A stretch of DNA of 64,000 nt, taken from assembly GCA_963803775.1 (NCBI GenBank), contig CAWDNS010000001.1, positions 558,001 to 622,000 on the forward strand, written 5' to 3'. The stretch is from JABCZH01 sp963803775 (GTDB lineage: Bacteria > Acidobacteriota > Terriglobia > Terriglobales > Acidobacteriaceae). Below the pieces are notes generated by a model. The model was given only the letters and a program-made list of their open reading frames with translations. It was not told the origin of the DNA and ran no database searches. The translations under genes were made by a program, and so were the position numbers. Shown here in pieces: positions 44,131 through 52,033 of the stretch. Within the stretch, counting starts at the first letter, position 1. Each line of letters opens with the position of its first letter.

Positions 44131-45537
44131 TCAGGCGCTCAGGTCTTGTTCCCGGGCTCGGGCGTCCGCCCCAGACCCGGCACGTATTCGGCTCAATATC
44201 TGATAAATCGTATTTCGGCCCACCCCGAGGATCTCGGCTGCCTTGGCCTTATTCCCCTCGACGCGATTCAAGACCCGCAGCAAGTGACGTTGCTGGGCGG
44301 TCTCCATGGTCACCAGTTCTTCGTCGTCGCTTTCGATCGCCGGCGAGGGGGAGCGCAAGATTTCCGGCAGGTCGGACAGATCAATAACCGTTCCCACACT
44401 CATGATGCAACTGCTGCTGATTACATTCTCCAGCTCCCGTATATTCCCGGGCCAGCTATGCGAGGCGAGGCAGGACTGTGCGCGGCGGGTGATTCCCGAG
44501 ATTTGCTTGCCATACAGGGACGAGTATTTGTCCAGAAAATGCCGCTGCAGTAAGGGCAAGTCCTCTTTCCTATGCGCCAACCGCGGAACCGGAATCTCAA
44601 CCACCGACAAGCGGTAGAAAAGGTCCTCACGGAACTGACCCTGCGCCACCATCTTGCGAAGGTCGCGATGGGTGGCCGCGATAACGCGCACATTCACTCG
44701 TAGCGGTACGGGTGAGCCGACACGCTGCACCTCCTGGTTCTGCAAGACCCGCAGGAGCTTGGATTGAGCCGATAGCGGCAGTTCGCCAACTTCGTCGAGG
44801 AAAACCGTGCCGCCGTTCGCGTACTCAAAGATTCCTTGCTTGTCTTGCGTGGCTCCGGTAAACGCTCCCCGCACGTAGCCAAACAACTGGCTTTCCAGCA
44901 AAGTTTCCACCAGGGCCGAGCAATTGCACACCACGAAGGGCGAAGCCGCAACCGGGCTCAGCTTGTGCAAAGTCTGGGCCACCAGTTCTTTGCCGGTTCC
45001 GGTTTCTCCAGTCACCAGCACCGAGCGAAAATGCGGAGCGATGTGGCGGATCTTGGCAAACGCTTCCAGCATCAGCGGACTGCGTCCGATCATTCCCTCG
45101 AACTGATAGACGCCCGCCAGATCGTGATCCAGTTGGAGTGTCTTGCGGCGGACTTCCGCTTCCTTTACCAGATTGCCGACACAGAGGCGCAACCTATCGC
45201 CGTCGACAGGTTTCGGAAGATAGTCAGTGGCTCCCTTGCGGATCGCATCGACGGCGGATTCCGTCGAATAGTGACCGGTCATGAGGATGAAGTCGATCCC
45301 GGGATCTTTAGCCAGGGCCCGTTCCAGAAATTCCAGTCCGTTGATGCCAGACAGCCTTAACCCGGAAAGAATAATTCGCGGCCGAAGCTGCGGAAACCGT
45401 TCCAAGGCCAATTCTGCGCTCGGCTCTGACGATATCTGAACATCCTCGGTGGCCAGTGCAGATCGAACCAACTCAATATCTGCAGGCGAACCGTCTACCA
45501 CCAGCAACCTCAACCGAGTATCGTTCTGCTTGGACAA
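44131..45537 (-). CDS. Sigma-54-dependent transcriptional activator with degenerate receiver (NtrC family)
   Basis: The 468-residue protein has a receiver (about 8-125), an AAA+ domain (145-385) and a Fis-type helix-turn-helix (420-460). In the receiver the phospho-acceptor Asp is replaced by Ser58 (RIILSGLRLSG) and the acidic pair is VVDGSP; the Lys (LPKPVD) remains. The AAA+ part shows Walker A GETGTGKE, the sigma-54 contact loop GAFTGA, Walker B GGTVFLDEVGELPL and WPGNIRELENVI. The C-terminus LNRVEGNKAKAAEILGVGRN is the DNA-binding part. It should activate sigma-54 promoters without phosphorylation. Its position beside motility genes suggests a FleQ/FlgR-like flagellar role. Confidence 0.92.
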   Translation of the reverse strand: MSKQNDTRLRLLVVDGSPADIELVRSALATEDVQISSEPSAELALERFPQLRPRIILSGLRLSGINGLEFLERALAKDPGIDFILMTGHYSTESAVDAIRKGATDYLPKPVDGDRLRLCVGNLVKEAEVRRKTLQLDHDLAGVYQFEGMIGRSPLMLEAFAKIRHIAPHFRSVLVTGETGTGKELVAQTLHKLSPVAASPFVVCNCSALVETLLESQLFGYVRGAFTGATQDKQGIFEYANGGTVFLDEVGELPLSAQSKLLRVLQNQEVQRVGSPVPLRVNVRVIAATHRDLRKMVAQGQFREDLFYRLSVVEIPVPRLAHRKEDLPLLQRHFLDKYSSLYGKQISGITRRAQSCLASHSWPGNIRELENVISSSCIMSVGTVIDLSDLPEILRSPSPAIESDDEELVTMETAQQRHLLRVLNRVEGNKAKAAEILGVGRNTIYQILSRIRAGSGADARAREQDLSA

Positions 45538-45895
45538 GAAACCTCCCGGGAGTATCGATCACTCGGCGAAACTGAACAGAACTCCGCCCCACTTGGTGCA
45601 CTACGGAGCCTGTGCTTCAACGGATGGAATTTGCCCATGACGCGGTGCGCGGGAAGAGCTTTGTACTCTCCAAGACGAGAACGGTCGAGATCCCGGCACG
45701 ACGAGCGTGGCTTACCCATCAACCCTTTGCTTTCTTCCTCTTTGCCGTCAAAAGTGAGACTCGGCCAGACGAGAAGGTCGGAAGAAATATCCCCTCTGCT
45801 TTTTAATATTGGGGCGCAGACCACCTTTTGTCCATAGTCGGCAGTGAGATTTTTGCGCTTTGGTAATCAGGGGTCACTGACTGGTTACTTTTCCC
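45538..45895. other. Intergenic region between the two sigma-54 activator genes
   Basis: These 358 bp lie downstream of the 45896-47089 gene and upstream of the 44131-45537 gene, both on the reverse strand. They should hold the promoter of the latter. A loose dyad (GTAAC...GTTAC-like, about 45860-45890) follows the stop of the former without a T-run. No supported gene is seen. Confidence 0.4.
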
Positions 45896-47089
45896 TCAAA
45901 TAATAATGTGCTCGGGTCTGATCTCCCGGCCTTGCGCGACGAGAATGCTGGCCCTTTCGATGACATTTCTCAATTCCCGAACATTGCCCGGCCAGGTGTG
46001 TTGCAGCAAGAGAGACACGGCACCTGGATTCAGAGTGACATTGTGCGGACAAAACTTGGTTAGGAAACTCTGCGTCAATAAGGGGAGATCCTCCATACGC
46101 TCCCGAAGCGGACTCAGTTCGATAGGAAAGATGGAAAGCCGGTAAAAGAGGTCTTCTCTAAAATTGTGCTCCTGTACCCGTCGGCGGAGATTTGCGTTGG
46201 TAGCCCCAATCACGCGCACGTCTACTCGAAATGTATCGGTGCTGCCCAGCCTCTGGACTTCTCCCTGTTCGAGGAACCGCAACAGCTTCGACTGCAAACC
46301 CAGGGGCAGGTCGCCAATTTCATCGAGGAATAGCGTCCCGCCTTGAGCGGCGTGAATGCGTCCTATCTTCGATTGAACCGCCCCGGTAAAAGCTCCCTTG
46401 ACGAATCCGAACAGTTCGGCTTCGAGCAACGCTTCGGGGATAGCGGCGCAATTAATGACGACAAATGGCTTCAGGCGGCGGGCACTAAGCTGGTGAACCG
46501 CGCGGGCCACCACGTCTTTACCGGTGCCGCTTTCACCCGTGATCAGCACAGTAGTGTCTCGCGGAGCCACCAAGCGGACCACCGAGCACAGCCGGTGTAC
46601 TGCTGGAGCCATGCCGATGAACCCGGGCAAACTGCCAGGGATTGAGTCCACGTCCCCGGTGGCACAGGTCGAAACTGCATTCCCCATACGAAAGGGCGCC
46701 CCACGCTCAATCTTCCTCACGATTTCAAAACAAATCGAGTCTGGCGAGGGTGTGGCCATGATGGGCTGCCCGGTGTGCGGATTGATCGGGATCACGGTGA
46801 CATAGGGATACTGCGCTTGCACGATGGCTTTGAACTCATCCACCTTAAGATCGGGGAGGTTAGGATCCATCAACACCATAGATATTGTCCCGGTATCGAT
46901 CTTCTCAAGCGCTTCGGCGCCACTGGCCACTTGGTCCAGGGTCCACTGATCGGACTGCAGCCGTAGAATCAGTTCTCGACGCAGTTCTTCATTGGAGCTG
47001 ACTATCAGAAGACCCAAGCCTTCACTGGTACCCAGAACCGCCGGATCAGCGCTCGCAGGCAATAGTGGAGAAATCAGCAGACTAGACAT
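45896..47089 (-). CDS. Sigma-54 interaction AAA+ protein lacking a DNA-binding domain
   Basis: The 397-residue protein probably starts at ATG 47089, which overlaps the end of the upstream DHp-domain gene (ATGTCTAG). The N-terminal about 120 residues are a receiver-like fold (GLLIVSSNEELRRELILRLQ) with an Asp in VLMDPNLPDL but without the acidic pocket and Lys. The AAA+ domain is complete: GESGTGKDVVARAVHQ, GAFTGA, GGTLFLDEIGDLPL, and WPGNVRELRNVIERA. The protein ends at EIRPEHIII, where the family normally adds a Fis helix-turn-helix. It may activate sigma-54 from solution, as FlgR of epsilon-proteobacteria does, or need a DNA-binding partner. Confidence 0.88.
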   Translation of the reverse strand: MSSLLISPLLPASADPAVLGTSEGLGLLIVSSNEELRRELILRLQSDQWTLDQVASGAEALEKIDTGTISMVLMDPNLPDLKVDEFKAIVQAQYPYVTVIPINPHTGQPIMATPSPDSICFEIVRKIERGAPFRMGNAVSTCATGDVDSIPGSLPGFIGMAPAVHRLCSVVRLVAPRDTTVLITGESGTGKDVVARAVHQLSARRLKPFVVINCAAIPEALLEAELFGFVKGAFTGAVQSKIGRIHAAQGGTLFLDEIGDLPLGLQSKLLRFLEQGEVQRLGSTDTFRVDVRVIGATNANLRRRVQEHNFREDLFYRLSIFPIELSPLRERMEDLPLLTQSFLTKFCPHNVTLNPGAVSLLLQHTWPGNVRELRNVIERASILVAQGREIRPEHIII

Positions 47090-47390
47090 GGACACGCTCG
47101 ATTCTTTGGGTTTCTGGCGTCTGAGAAACACATTGTGTTTTTGGTGACGAATTCGCGACGAGTTTACGCATTTGATCAAAAGCGCTGGAAACTCGCCGTG
47201 ATTCTTCAACCGCACGCTGGATCACAGCCCGGTATTCTTCCGCGGTCGCAGATGAGAGCAGAGCAAGTTCGAGTAAGCCCTGGAGCACAGTTAGAGGTTG
47301 CGCTGTCTGATGCAGTTCGTGCGCGATGACGCCACTGGTGATCGGATCCGAAGCTCCGGTCATGGTTGTGATGGGTGTGGGAAACGACAT
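47082..47390 (-). CDS. Stand-alone histidine-kinase dimerisation (HisKA-like) protein
   Basis: This 102-residue protein has AAGAAAGG 7 bp before its ATG. IAHELHQTAQPLTVLQGLLE, followed by LALLSSATAEEYRAVIQRAV and EESRRVSSAFDQMRKL, reads as the two helices of a HisKA/DHp domain with the phospho-acceptor His in AHELHQ. No catalytic ATP-binding domain follows; the protein ends after a short tail. It overlaps the start of the sigma-54 AAA+ gene by 8 bp and follows the OmpR-type regulator by 13 bp. It may be a phosphotransfer or dimerisation partner that links these two, since no complete kinase is nearby. Confidence 0.7.
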   Translation of the reverse strand: MSFPTPITTMTGASDPITSGVIAHELHQTAQPLTVLQGLLELALLSSATAEEYRAVIQRAVEESRRVSSAFDQMRKLVANSSPKTQCVSQTPETQRIERVHV

Positions 47391-47403
47391 CGCTAAGCCT
47401 TTC

Positions 47404-48138
47404 TTAGTCAGTGATCACGTATCCGATGCCGCGGACGGTGCGCATCAGTTTGGTCTCAAACCCTGCATCTACCTTGTCGCGTACATACTTGACGTAAACG
47501 TCGACCAGGTTGGTGCTACCGTCGTAGGCGGTTTTCCAGACTTCCTCCATGATCATCGCCCGCGTAACTGTACGCCTGGCGTTCATCATGAAATATTCGA
47601 GTAGAGTGAACTCCTTGGCGGTCAGCTCGATCTTCTTGCCCGATCGCTCCACCCGGAAGTCGGCGCGATTCAGGATCAGATCGCCGACTTGCAGGACCCC
47701 TCCGGCACTGTTCCGGTTGCGCCTGAGTAACGCACGCGATCGGGCGGTCAATTCCTGGAAAGAGAAGGGTTTGACCATACAGTCGTCGGCTCCGCCGTCG
47801 AGTGCCTGGATGCGGTCCTCCATCTGGCCACGCGCAGTCAGCACCAGGACTGGCAAATTGGGGATGATCGGCCGAATCCGGCTCAGCAGAGACAGCCCAT
47901 CGAGCTTGGGCAGGTTCAAATCCAGAATCAATAGGTTGTACTGGGTGGTGGATAGCGCCTGAAAAGCAGCATCCCCATCGTGGGCGAGCTGCACTTCGTA
48001 CTTTTGGGTCTGGAGTCCCCGTTGCAGAAAGTGCGCTAATGGAACGTCATCTTCGGCTACGAGCAGCTTGGCAATTGGCGGTTGGTGAGACTTGATGGTT
48101 GGTACAGCGGCGGCACTGGCGTCGTGCATTTGTTCCAT
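47404..48138 (-). CDS. OmpR/PhoB-family response regulator
   Basis: The 244-residue protein starts at ATG 48138 with GGAG upstream; the reading frame continues to 48243 but without a ribosome site. The receiver is complete: LLVAEDDVPL, phospho-Asp in LLILDLNLPKLDG, Thr in VLVLTARGQ, and Lys in CMVKPFSFQEL. The winged-helix effector has KKIELTAKEFTLLEYFMMNA, VTRAMIMEEVWKT, TNLVDVYVKYVRDKVDAG and VRGIGYVI. It is the first of three overlapping or closely spaced genes (regulator, HisKA-like protein, sigma-54 AAA+ protein) just downstream of the motAB end. The cognate kinase is not evident. Confidence 0.92.
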   Translation of the reverse strand: MEQMHDASAAAVPTIKSHQPPIAKLLVAEDDVPLAHFLQRGLQTQKYEVQLAHDGDAAFQALSTTQYNLLILDLNLPKLDGLSLLSRIRPIIPNLPVLVLTARGQMEDRIQALDGGADDCMVKPFSFQELTARSRALLRRNRNSAGGVLQVGDLILNRADFRVERSGKKIELTAKEFTLLEYFMMNARRTVTRAMIMEEVWKTAYDGSTNLVDVYVKYVRDKVDAGFETKLMRTVRGIGYVITD

Positions 48139-48435
48139 GGTTCTCCGATTGAAATTGTTCATTCCTGGGGTGGCGAACCGGAATGAGGGGTTGGCCGGAC
48201 GACTTTCCCAATGTTGTTGAACGCTTAAGCATCGGTGGCGCACTCTCTAATGCAATTAGAAGACCTTAATGCTGTGCTCATCTATCTCTATCAATTATCG
48301 AGTCTTAGCGCCTTATTAGGAACAGAGCTGCGGCCACGGAACGTTCTCGATTAGGACACATGTCATGAATTCGTACGCACACTTCATGCGGTCCGAGCTT
48401 GTTTGGAGCCGTACCAGATGAAGTTGTAGGGAACG

Positions 48436-49272
48436 TCAGTCTTTCTTGGCAGGCTCTTTCGAGGATGTATCTTTTGCTGCGTTCTCTTTCGTGGTCAGAT
48501 CTTGGGCGTTCGCTACAGCGGTTGCGGGGGTGTTCGAATCCCCGCCGGCACCAACCTCCACATATTGGACGATTAAGGAGATTCGCCGGTTCGAGGGAGC
48601 CAACGGGTCTTTTGGAGTTCTAAGCCGCTGATCTGCATAGCCCCTGACTTGGGCAATCTGATCGTCTCGTACGCCGTTTTGTTGCATCAGGCGGCGAGCG
48701 GCATTGGCGCGGTCGGCGGAAAGCTCCCAATTTCCATAACTTGTGCTGCCCGCATAGGGCTTCGAATCAGTATGACCTTCGACCGAAATCTTGTTGGGGA
48801 GCTTCCCTAGCTCCTGTGCCAGGAGGGCCAACAACTGTTTGCAATCGTCGTTCGGGCGGGGGCTGCCAGACTCAAAGAACGTCCCCGAGGCAGATTCGAG
48901 CAACTCGATGCGAAGGCCTTCTGCCGTGACTGTCATTTCAATCTGATTTTTTAGCTTATCGAAGTCGGTGACGCGGCGGACGGTCTTCTGCAATTGCTCC
49001 TTCAGCTTGGCCATGTCTTCTTTGGTCAAGGTAAAGTTGTCGCCGGAACCTCGCTGGTCGGTGCCGACCAGCTTGGAGTTCCCTGACGGATCCTTAAAGT
49101 ATCCTCCCACGGCTTCCTGAACCTGTTTGCTGCTATTCATCAGCCAGAGCACGATGAAAAGAGCCATCATCGCAGTGACGAAGTCGGCGTAAGCCACTTT
49201 CCAGGCGCCGCCGTGGTGGCCGCCGTGGTTGACTTTCTTCTTGACGATGATGATGGGGCGAGTTGCGGCCAT
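48436..49272 (-). CDS. motB: Flagellar motor stator protein MotB
   Basis: This 278-residue protein has a basic N-terminus with a His/Gly patch (NHGGHHGGAW) and one membrane helix, VAYADFVTAMMALFIVLWLM, whose Asp is the proton-carrying residue. A plug-like region follows, then an OmpA-like peptidoglycan-binding domain (KISVEGHTDSKPY, GNWELSADRANAARRLM, SNRRISLIVQYV) and a hydrophilic Ala/Lys tail of about 40 residues. It anchors the stator to the cell wall. It is last in a unit with the PAS-GGDEF-like gene and motA, and is 9 bp from motA. The H+-type match to MotA suggests proton drive. Confidence 0.95.
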   Translation of the reverse strand: MAATRPIIIVKKKVNHGGHHGGAWKVAYADFVTAMMALFIVLWLMNSSKQVQEAVGGYFKDPSGNSKLVGTDQRGSGDNFTLTKEDMAKLKEQLQKTVRRVTDFDKLKNQIEMTVTAEGLRIELLESASGTFFESGSPRPNDDCKQLLALLAQELGKLPNKISVEGHTDSKPYAGSTSYGNWELSADRANAARRLMQQNGVRDDQIAQVRGYADQRLRTPKDPLAPSNRRISLIVQYVEVGAGGDSNTPATAVANAQDLTTKENAAKDTSSKEPAKKD

Positions 49273-49281
49273 TTCAATCCC

Positions 49282-50172
49282 CTACTTCCCTGCCGCTGCG
49301 GCCGCCGCTGCGGGAGCGGCGCTGCCGCCAGCTCGACAAGTCTTCTCCACTTCCTGGAACGACGGCCGCAAATGCCCTGGGATCGCCCGGCGGCCAACTT
49401 CCACCGCCATGATCGGAGCCGTACCCTTTAAGAAGGAGATCACCAACACCCGCAGGACGCCGAGGTAGGCGCGCTCTTCTTCGGCGGTCTTCGACATGTT
49501 CGCGGCCAATGGCCCCACCAGCCCATAGCACAGGAGGATGCCAAGGAATGTGCCGACCAGGGCTGCGGCGACTTTGCGACCAATTTCTTCAGGCGGCCCA
49601 CCCAAGGCACCCATGGTGATCACAACTCCCAGCACTGCGGCCACGATACCCAGGCCGGGTAAGGAGTCCGCCATACTGCTCAGAGCCGTGATCGGCTGGC
49701 TCGCCTCGTGATGATGGACCTCCATGTCCAGTTCCATGAGCTGGTCGAGGTCGAATGGATCCGAGCCGGTCACCGCCATGCGCAGGGTGTCGCAGAGAAA
49801 GTCCCGAATGTGGTGGTCTTTCAGAAACTTCGGGTACTTCGAGAAGATCGGGCTCTTGCCAGGATCCTCGACGTCACTCTCCAGCGACATCAGACCTTCC
49901 TTGCGTGCCTTGCCAAGCAGGTCATACATCATCTTCAAAGTCTCAAGGTAGAACGGCTTGGTGATCTTTGAGCCTTTGAAAACACCTAATACGCCAGCAA
50001 AAATCTGCTTGAGAATGTGGATGGGATTAGCGACCAGCACGGTGCCGATGGCGGCACCAGCGATGATAATCAGCTCGGCCGGCTGCATAAGCACCTTAAG
50101 GTTACCGTGCTCCATCAGATAGCCGGCAAGCACCGCGCCGAAAACCACGACAATTCCGATAATGGCAAACAT
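49282..50172 (-). CDS. motA: Flagellar motor stator protein MotA
   Basis: This 296-residue inner-membrane protein has AAGGGAG before its ATG. It aligns along its length with E. coli-type MotA: MEHGNLKVLMQPAELIIIAG, KARKEGLMSLESDVEDPGKS (cytoplasmic Arg and Glu that contact FliG), DSLPGLGIVAAVLGVV and YGLVGPLAANM with the two functional prolines. A Gly/Ala-rich tail (GSAAPAAAAAAAGK) is extra. It forms the ion channel with MotB. It differs clearly from the second, shorter MotA-like protein at 52034-52825. A sigma-28-like promoter lies ahead of this unit. Confidence 0.95.
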   Translation of the reverse strand: MFAIIGIVVVFGAVLAGYLMEHGNLKVLMQPAELIIIAGAAIGTVLVANPIHILKQIFAGVLGVFKGSKITKPFYLETLKMMYDLLGKARKEGLMSLESDVEDPGKSPIFSKYPKFLKDHHIRDFLCDTLRMAVTGSDPFDLDQLMELDMEVHHHEASQPITALSSMADSLPGLGIVAAVLGVVITMGALGGPPEEIGRKVAAALVGTFLGILLCYGLVGPLAANMSKTAEEERAYLGVLRVLVISFLKGTAPIMAVEVGRRAIPGHLRPSFQEVEKTCRAGGSAAPAAAAAAAGK

Positions 50173-50186
50173 AGCCGCTAACTCCC

Positions 50187-51089
50187 TTAAAGCCCTGCAG
50201 CCTTGGCGACGCCGTCGCCTTGGGCTGAATGGTGGCGTCGTAAAACGCTGACCCGCTCCACCAGAAATTCAATGCTGTCGTCAGGGCGCACCGCCGTGTG
50301 CCCCACGGTCACGTGGACGAATAGCTGATCGTCCCACCACTTAATGGACGAACAGCTCACAATCTTCTGAATGTTCTCAACCGCCTTCTCCACCTGCGTA
50401 AGGTTCCATGCCGTCATCACCGCGAGGAACTCATTCTCTTTCCAACGCCCTACAAACGCTCCTGGTCCGAGCACGTTCTTAATGGTTCCAGCAGTGGCGC
50501 GGAGAATAAAAGCCGTCGCCTCTCGCCCGTGGGTTGCCTGAACCTGCTTCAGACGATCAACGTGAATGTTCAAAATGCTGAAGGGAACGCGATATTCGCG
50601 GTAAGTGGCAAGACTCTCACGCAAGTGAGATTGGGTGAAATCGTGGTTGGGAATCCCCGTGGCCGCATCCAGGCATCCGTAGGGCGCAAGATCATCGTCG
50701 TGCGAGTCCGCAATCTGCTCGTCGAAGCTTTCGGCAGCGCCGACGACGGAACCGCGTTCGTCGCGAATGGGGACAACCCGCAAATAAACCGGGATCTGGT
50801 GCCCCAGTTTGTGGCGGAAATAAATACGGGATTCCTTGGGCCGGCCTTCTTGCATAGCTTCAGAGAGCGGGCAAACTGAGCCACACAAACCACAGCTCTT
50901 GCCGTCGCAATACATCAGTATGTTTTCGCGGCAGAAATGCCCTAGGACCTGGTGCCGCAAGTAGCCGGTAATTCTCTCGGCGCCGTCGCTCCAGAACACG
51001 ATCCTGCGGTCTGTATCTACCAGATACACCCCGGTTTGCAGCCTTTCCAGGACAGTGCGGAAGATCTCGGGATTCAGAAGCGCTGGCAT
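50187..51089 (-). CDS. PAS domain protein with degenerate GGDEF domain
   Basis: The 300-residue soluble protein starts with a PAS domain (about 8-125; RTVLERLQTGVYLVDTDRRI, AERITGYLRHQVLGHFC) containing a Cys cluster, CDGKSCGLCGSVCPLSEAM, of the sort found in PAS domains that may bind metal or an iron-sulfur cluster. The second half is a GGDEF-fold (NHDFTQSHLRESLATYREYR, FSILNIHVDRLKQVQATHGR), but the active site reads WKENEF instead of GGDEF, so it cannot make c-di-GMP by the usual mechanism. It may bind c-di-GMP or act by contacts. It is first in the transcription unit with motA (14 bp) and motB, with a near-consensus sigma-28-like promoter. Confidence 0.85.
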   Translation of the reverse strand: MPALLNPEIFRTVLERLQTGVYLVDTDRRIVFWSDGAERITGYLRHQVLGHFCRENILMYCDGKSCGLCGSVCPLSEAMQEGRPKESRIYFRHKLGHQIPVYLRVVPIRDERGSVVGAAESFDEQIADSHDDDLAPYGCLDAATGIPNHDFTQSHLRESLATYREYRVPFSILNIHVDRLKQVQATHGREATAFILRATAGTIKNVLGPGAFVGRWKENEFLAVMTAWNLTQVEKAVENIQKIVSCSSIKWWDDQLFVHVTVGHTAVRPDDSIEFLVERVSVLRRHHSAQGDGVAKAAGL

Positions 51090-51141
51090 GATGAGAATCT
51101 CTAATACTGCCGGCCGTTCCTGACGGTTTCCGGGCGTATCC

Positions 51142-51169
51142 TAATCGGCAGACGGGACGTAGAACTTTA
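51142..51169 (-). promoter_or_regulatory. Sigma-28-like promoter of the PAS-GGDEF/motA/motB unit
   Basis: On the reverse strand TAAAGTTC (51169-51162), 12 bases, then GCCGATTA (51149-51142) nearly matches the flagellar sigma factor consensus. It is 53 bp before the ATG of the PAS-GGDEF gene. The same spacing recurs before flgM and at the PAS-GGDEF-EAL gene. Confidence 0.7.
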
Positions 51170-51208
51170 AGAACGATTGTGGATTACTGAGTGACCTCGG
51201 AATAGGGA

Positions 51209-52027
51209 TCACTGCCCGGTGGGTAGAGCTGACGCGACCGATGGCGAGGGTTTGGCGTCGGGGCTGGGGGTTCGTGCAACGACCACAACATCGACCCGGC
51301 GATTGGTCTGGCGGCCTTCGTGAGTATCATTGCTGGTGATTGGGTGATACTGCGAATAGCCGGCAGCTGATATCTGGCTGGGATCAAAGCCGTGCTTTTC
51401 GATCAGCAGAGAGACAACTTCAGTAGCTCGAGCCGTGGACAGCTCCCAGTTGGACTTGAAGTGGCCGTTGTGAATCGGAACATTGTCGGTATGGCCTTCC
51501 ACCCGGATGTGAAATCCCCGGGCATTCAGAACCTTGGCAATGCGGGACAGAGTATCCTGCCCGCCGGTCAGGAGAACAGCTTCTCCCGTGTTGAAGAAGC
51601 CGACTTCGCGCAGACTGACCACCAAGCCTTCGGGAGTGACCCGCATCTCTATTTCATGTTTCTGGATTTCTTCGCCCAGAGCTTCTTCCAATTCACGTTT
51701 AAGTTTATCCACGTCGGGCGGCCCGAAGCCGCCGGCGTCATGCTCGATGATGGGCGGGGCCACTGCCGGCGGAATCACGGGCGCCTGGTTCGTGGGGGCA
51801 ATTTGAGCGCGACCCATAGGCGCTTCGCCCTTCGTTCCCGAGAATGCCCCCAGTTGCTGGAAGCCTCCCTCAATGGCGGCGGAGACCCGCGCGATCTTCT
51901 TGTTGTCTACTTCCGCGGAAGCGTAGAGCACGACAAAAAAGGCAAAGAGTAGTGTGATGAAGTCCGCGTAGGAGACTAACCAGCGCTCGTGATTGACGGG
52001 GCCGTGCTGTTTTTTTCTACGACTCAT
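51209..52027 (-). CDS. Second flagellar stator protein, MotB/MotD-like
   Basis: This 272-residue protein has a short basic N-terminus and the membrane helix LVSYADFITLLFAFFVVLYA with the essential Asp. A long Pro-rich linker (APTNQAPVIPPAVAPPI) is followed by an OmpA-like domain (FHIRVEGHTDNVPIHNGHFK, SNWELSTARATEVVSLL, GRQTNRRVDVVVV). It is distinct from the other MotB in this window in linker and tail. It starts 6 bp after the end of the second MotA-like gene. It resembles the MotD/MotS-type partner used in alternative stators; ion choice cannot be read from sequence by eye. Confidence 0.93.
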   Translation of the reverse strand: MSRRKKQHGPVNHERWLVSYADFITLLFAFFVVLYASAEVDNKKIARVSAAIEGGFQQLGAFSGTKGEAPMGRAQIAPTNQAPVIPPAVAPPIIEHDAGGFGPPDVDKLKRELEEALGEEIQKHEIEMRVTPEGLVVSLREVGFFNTGEAVLLTGGQDTLSRIAKVLNARGFHIRVEGHTDNVPIHNGHFKSNWELSTARATEVVSLLIEKHGFDPSQISAAGYSQYHPITSNDTHEGRQTNRRVDVVVVARTPSPDAKPSPSVASALPTGQ

Positions 52028-52033
52028 ACTCTC

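Noticed and set aside
45860..45890. Loose dyad after the sigma-54 AAA+ gene
   Set aside because: Arms are imperfect and no T-run follows, so not a convincing terminator.
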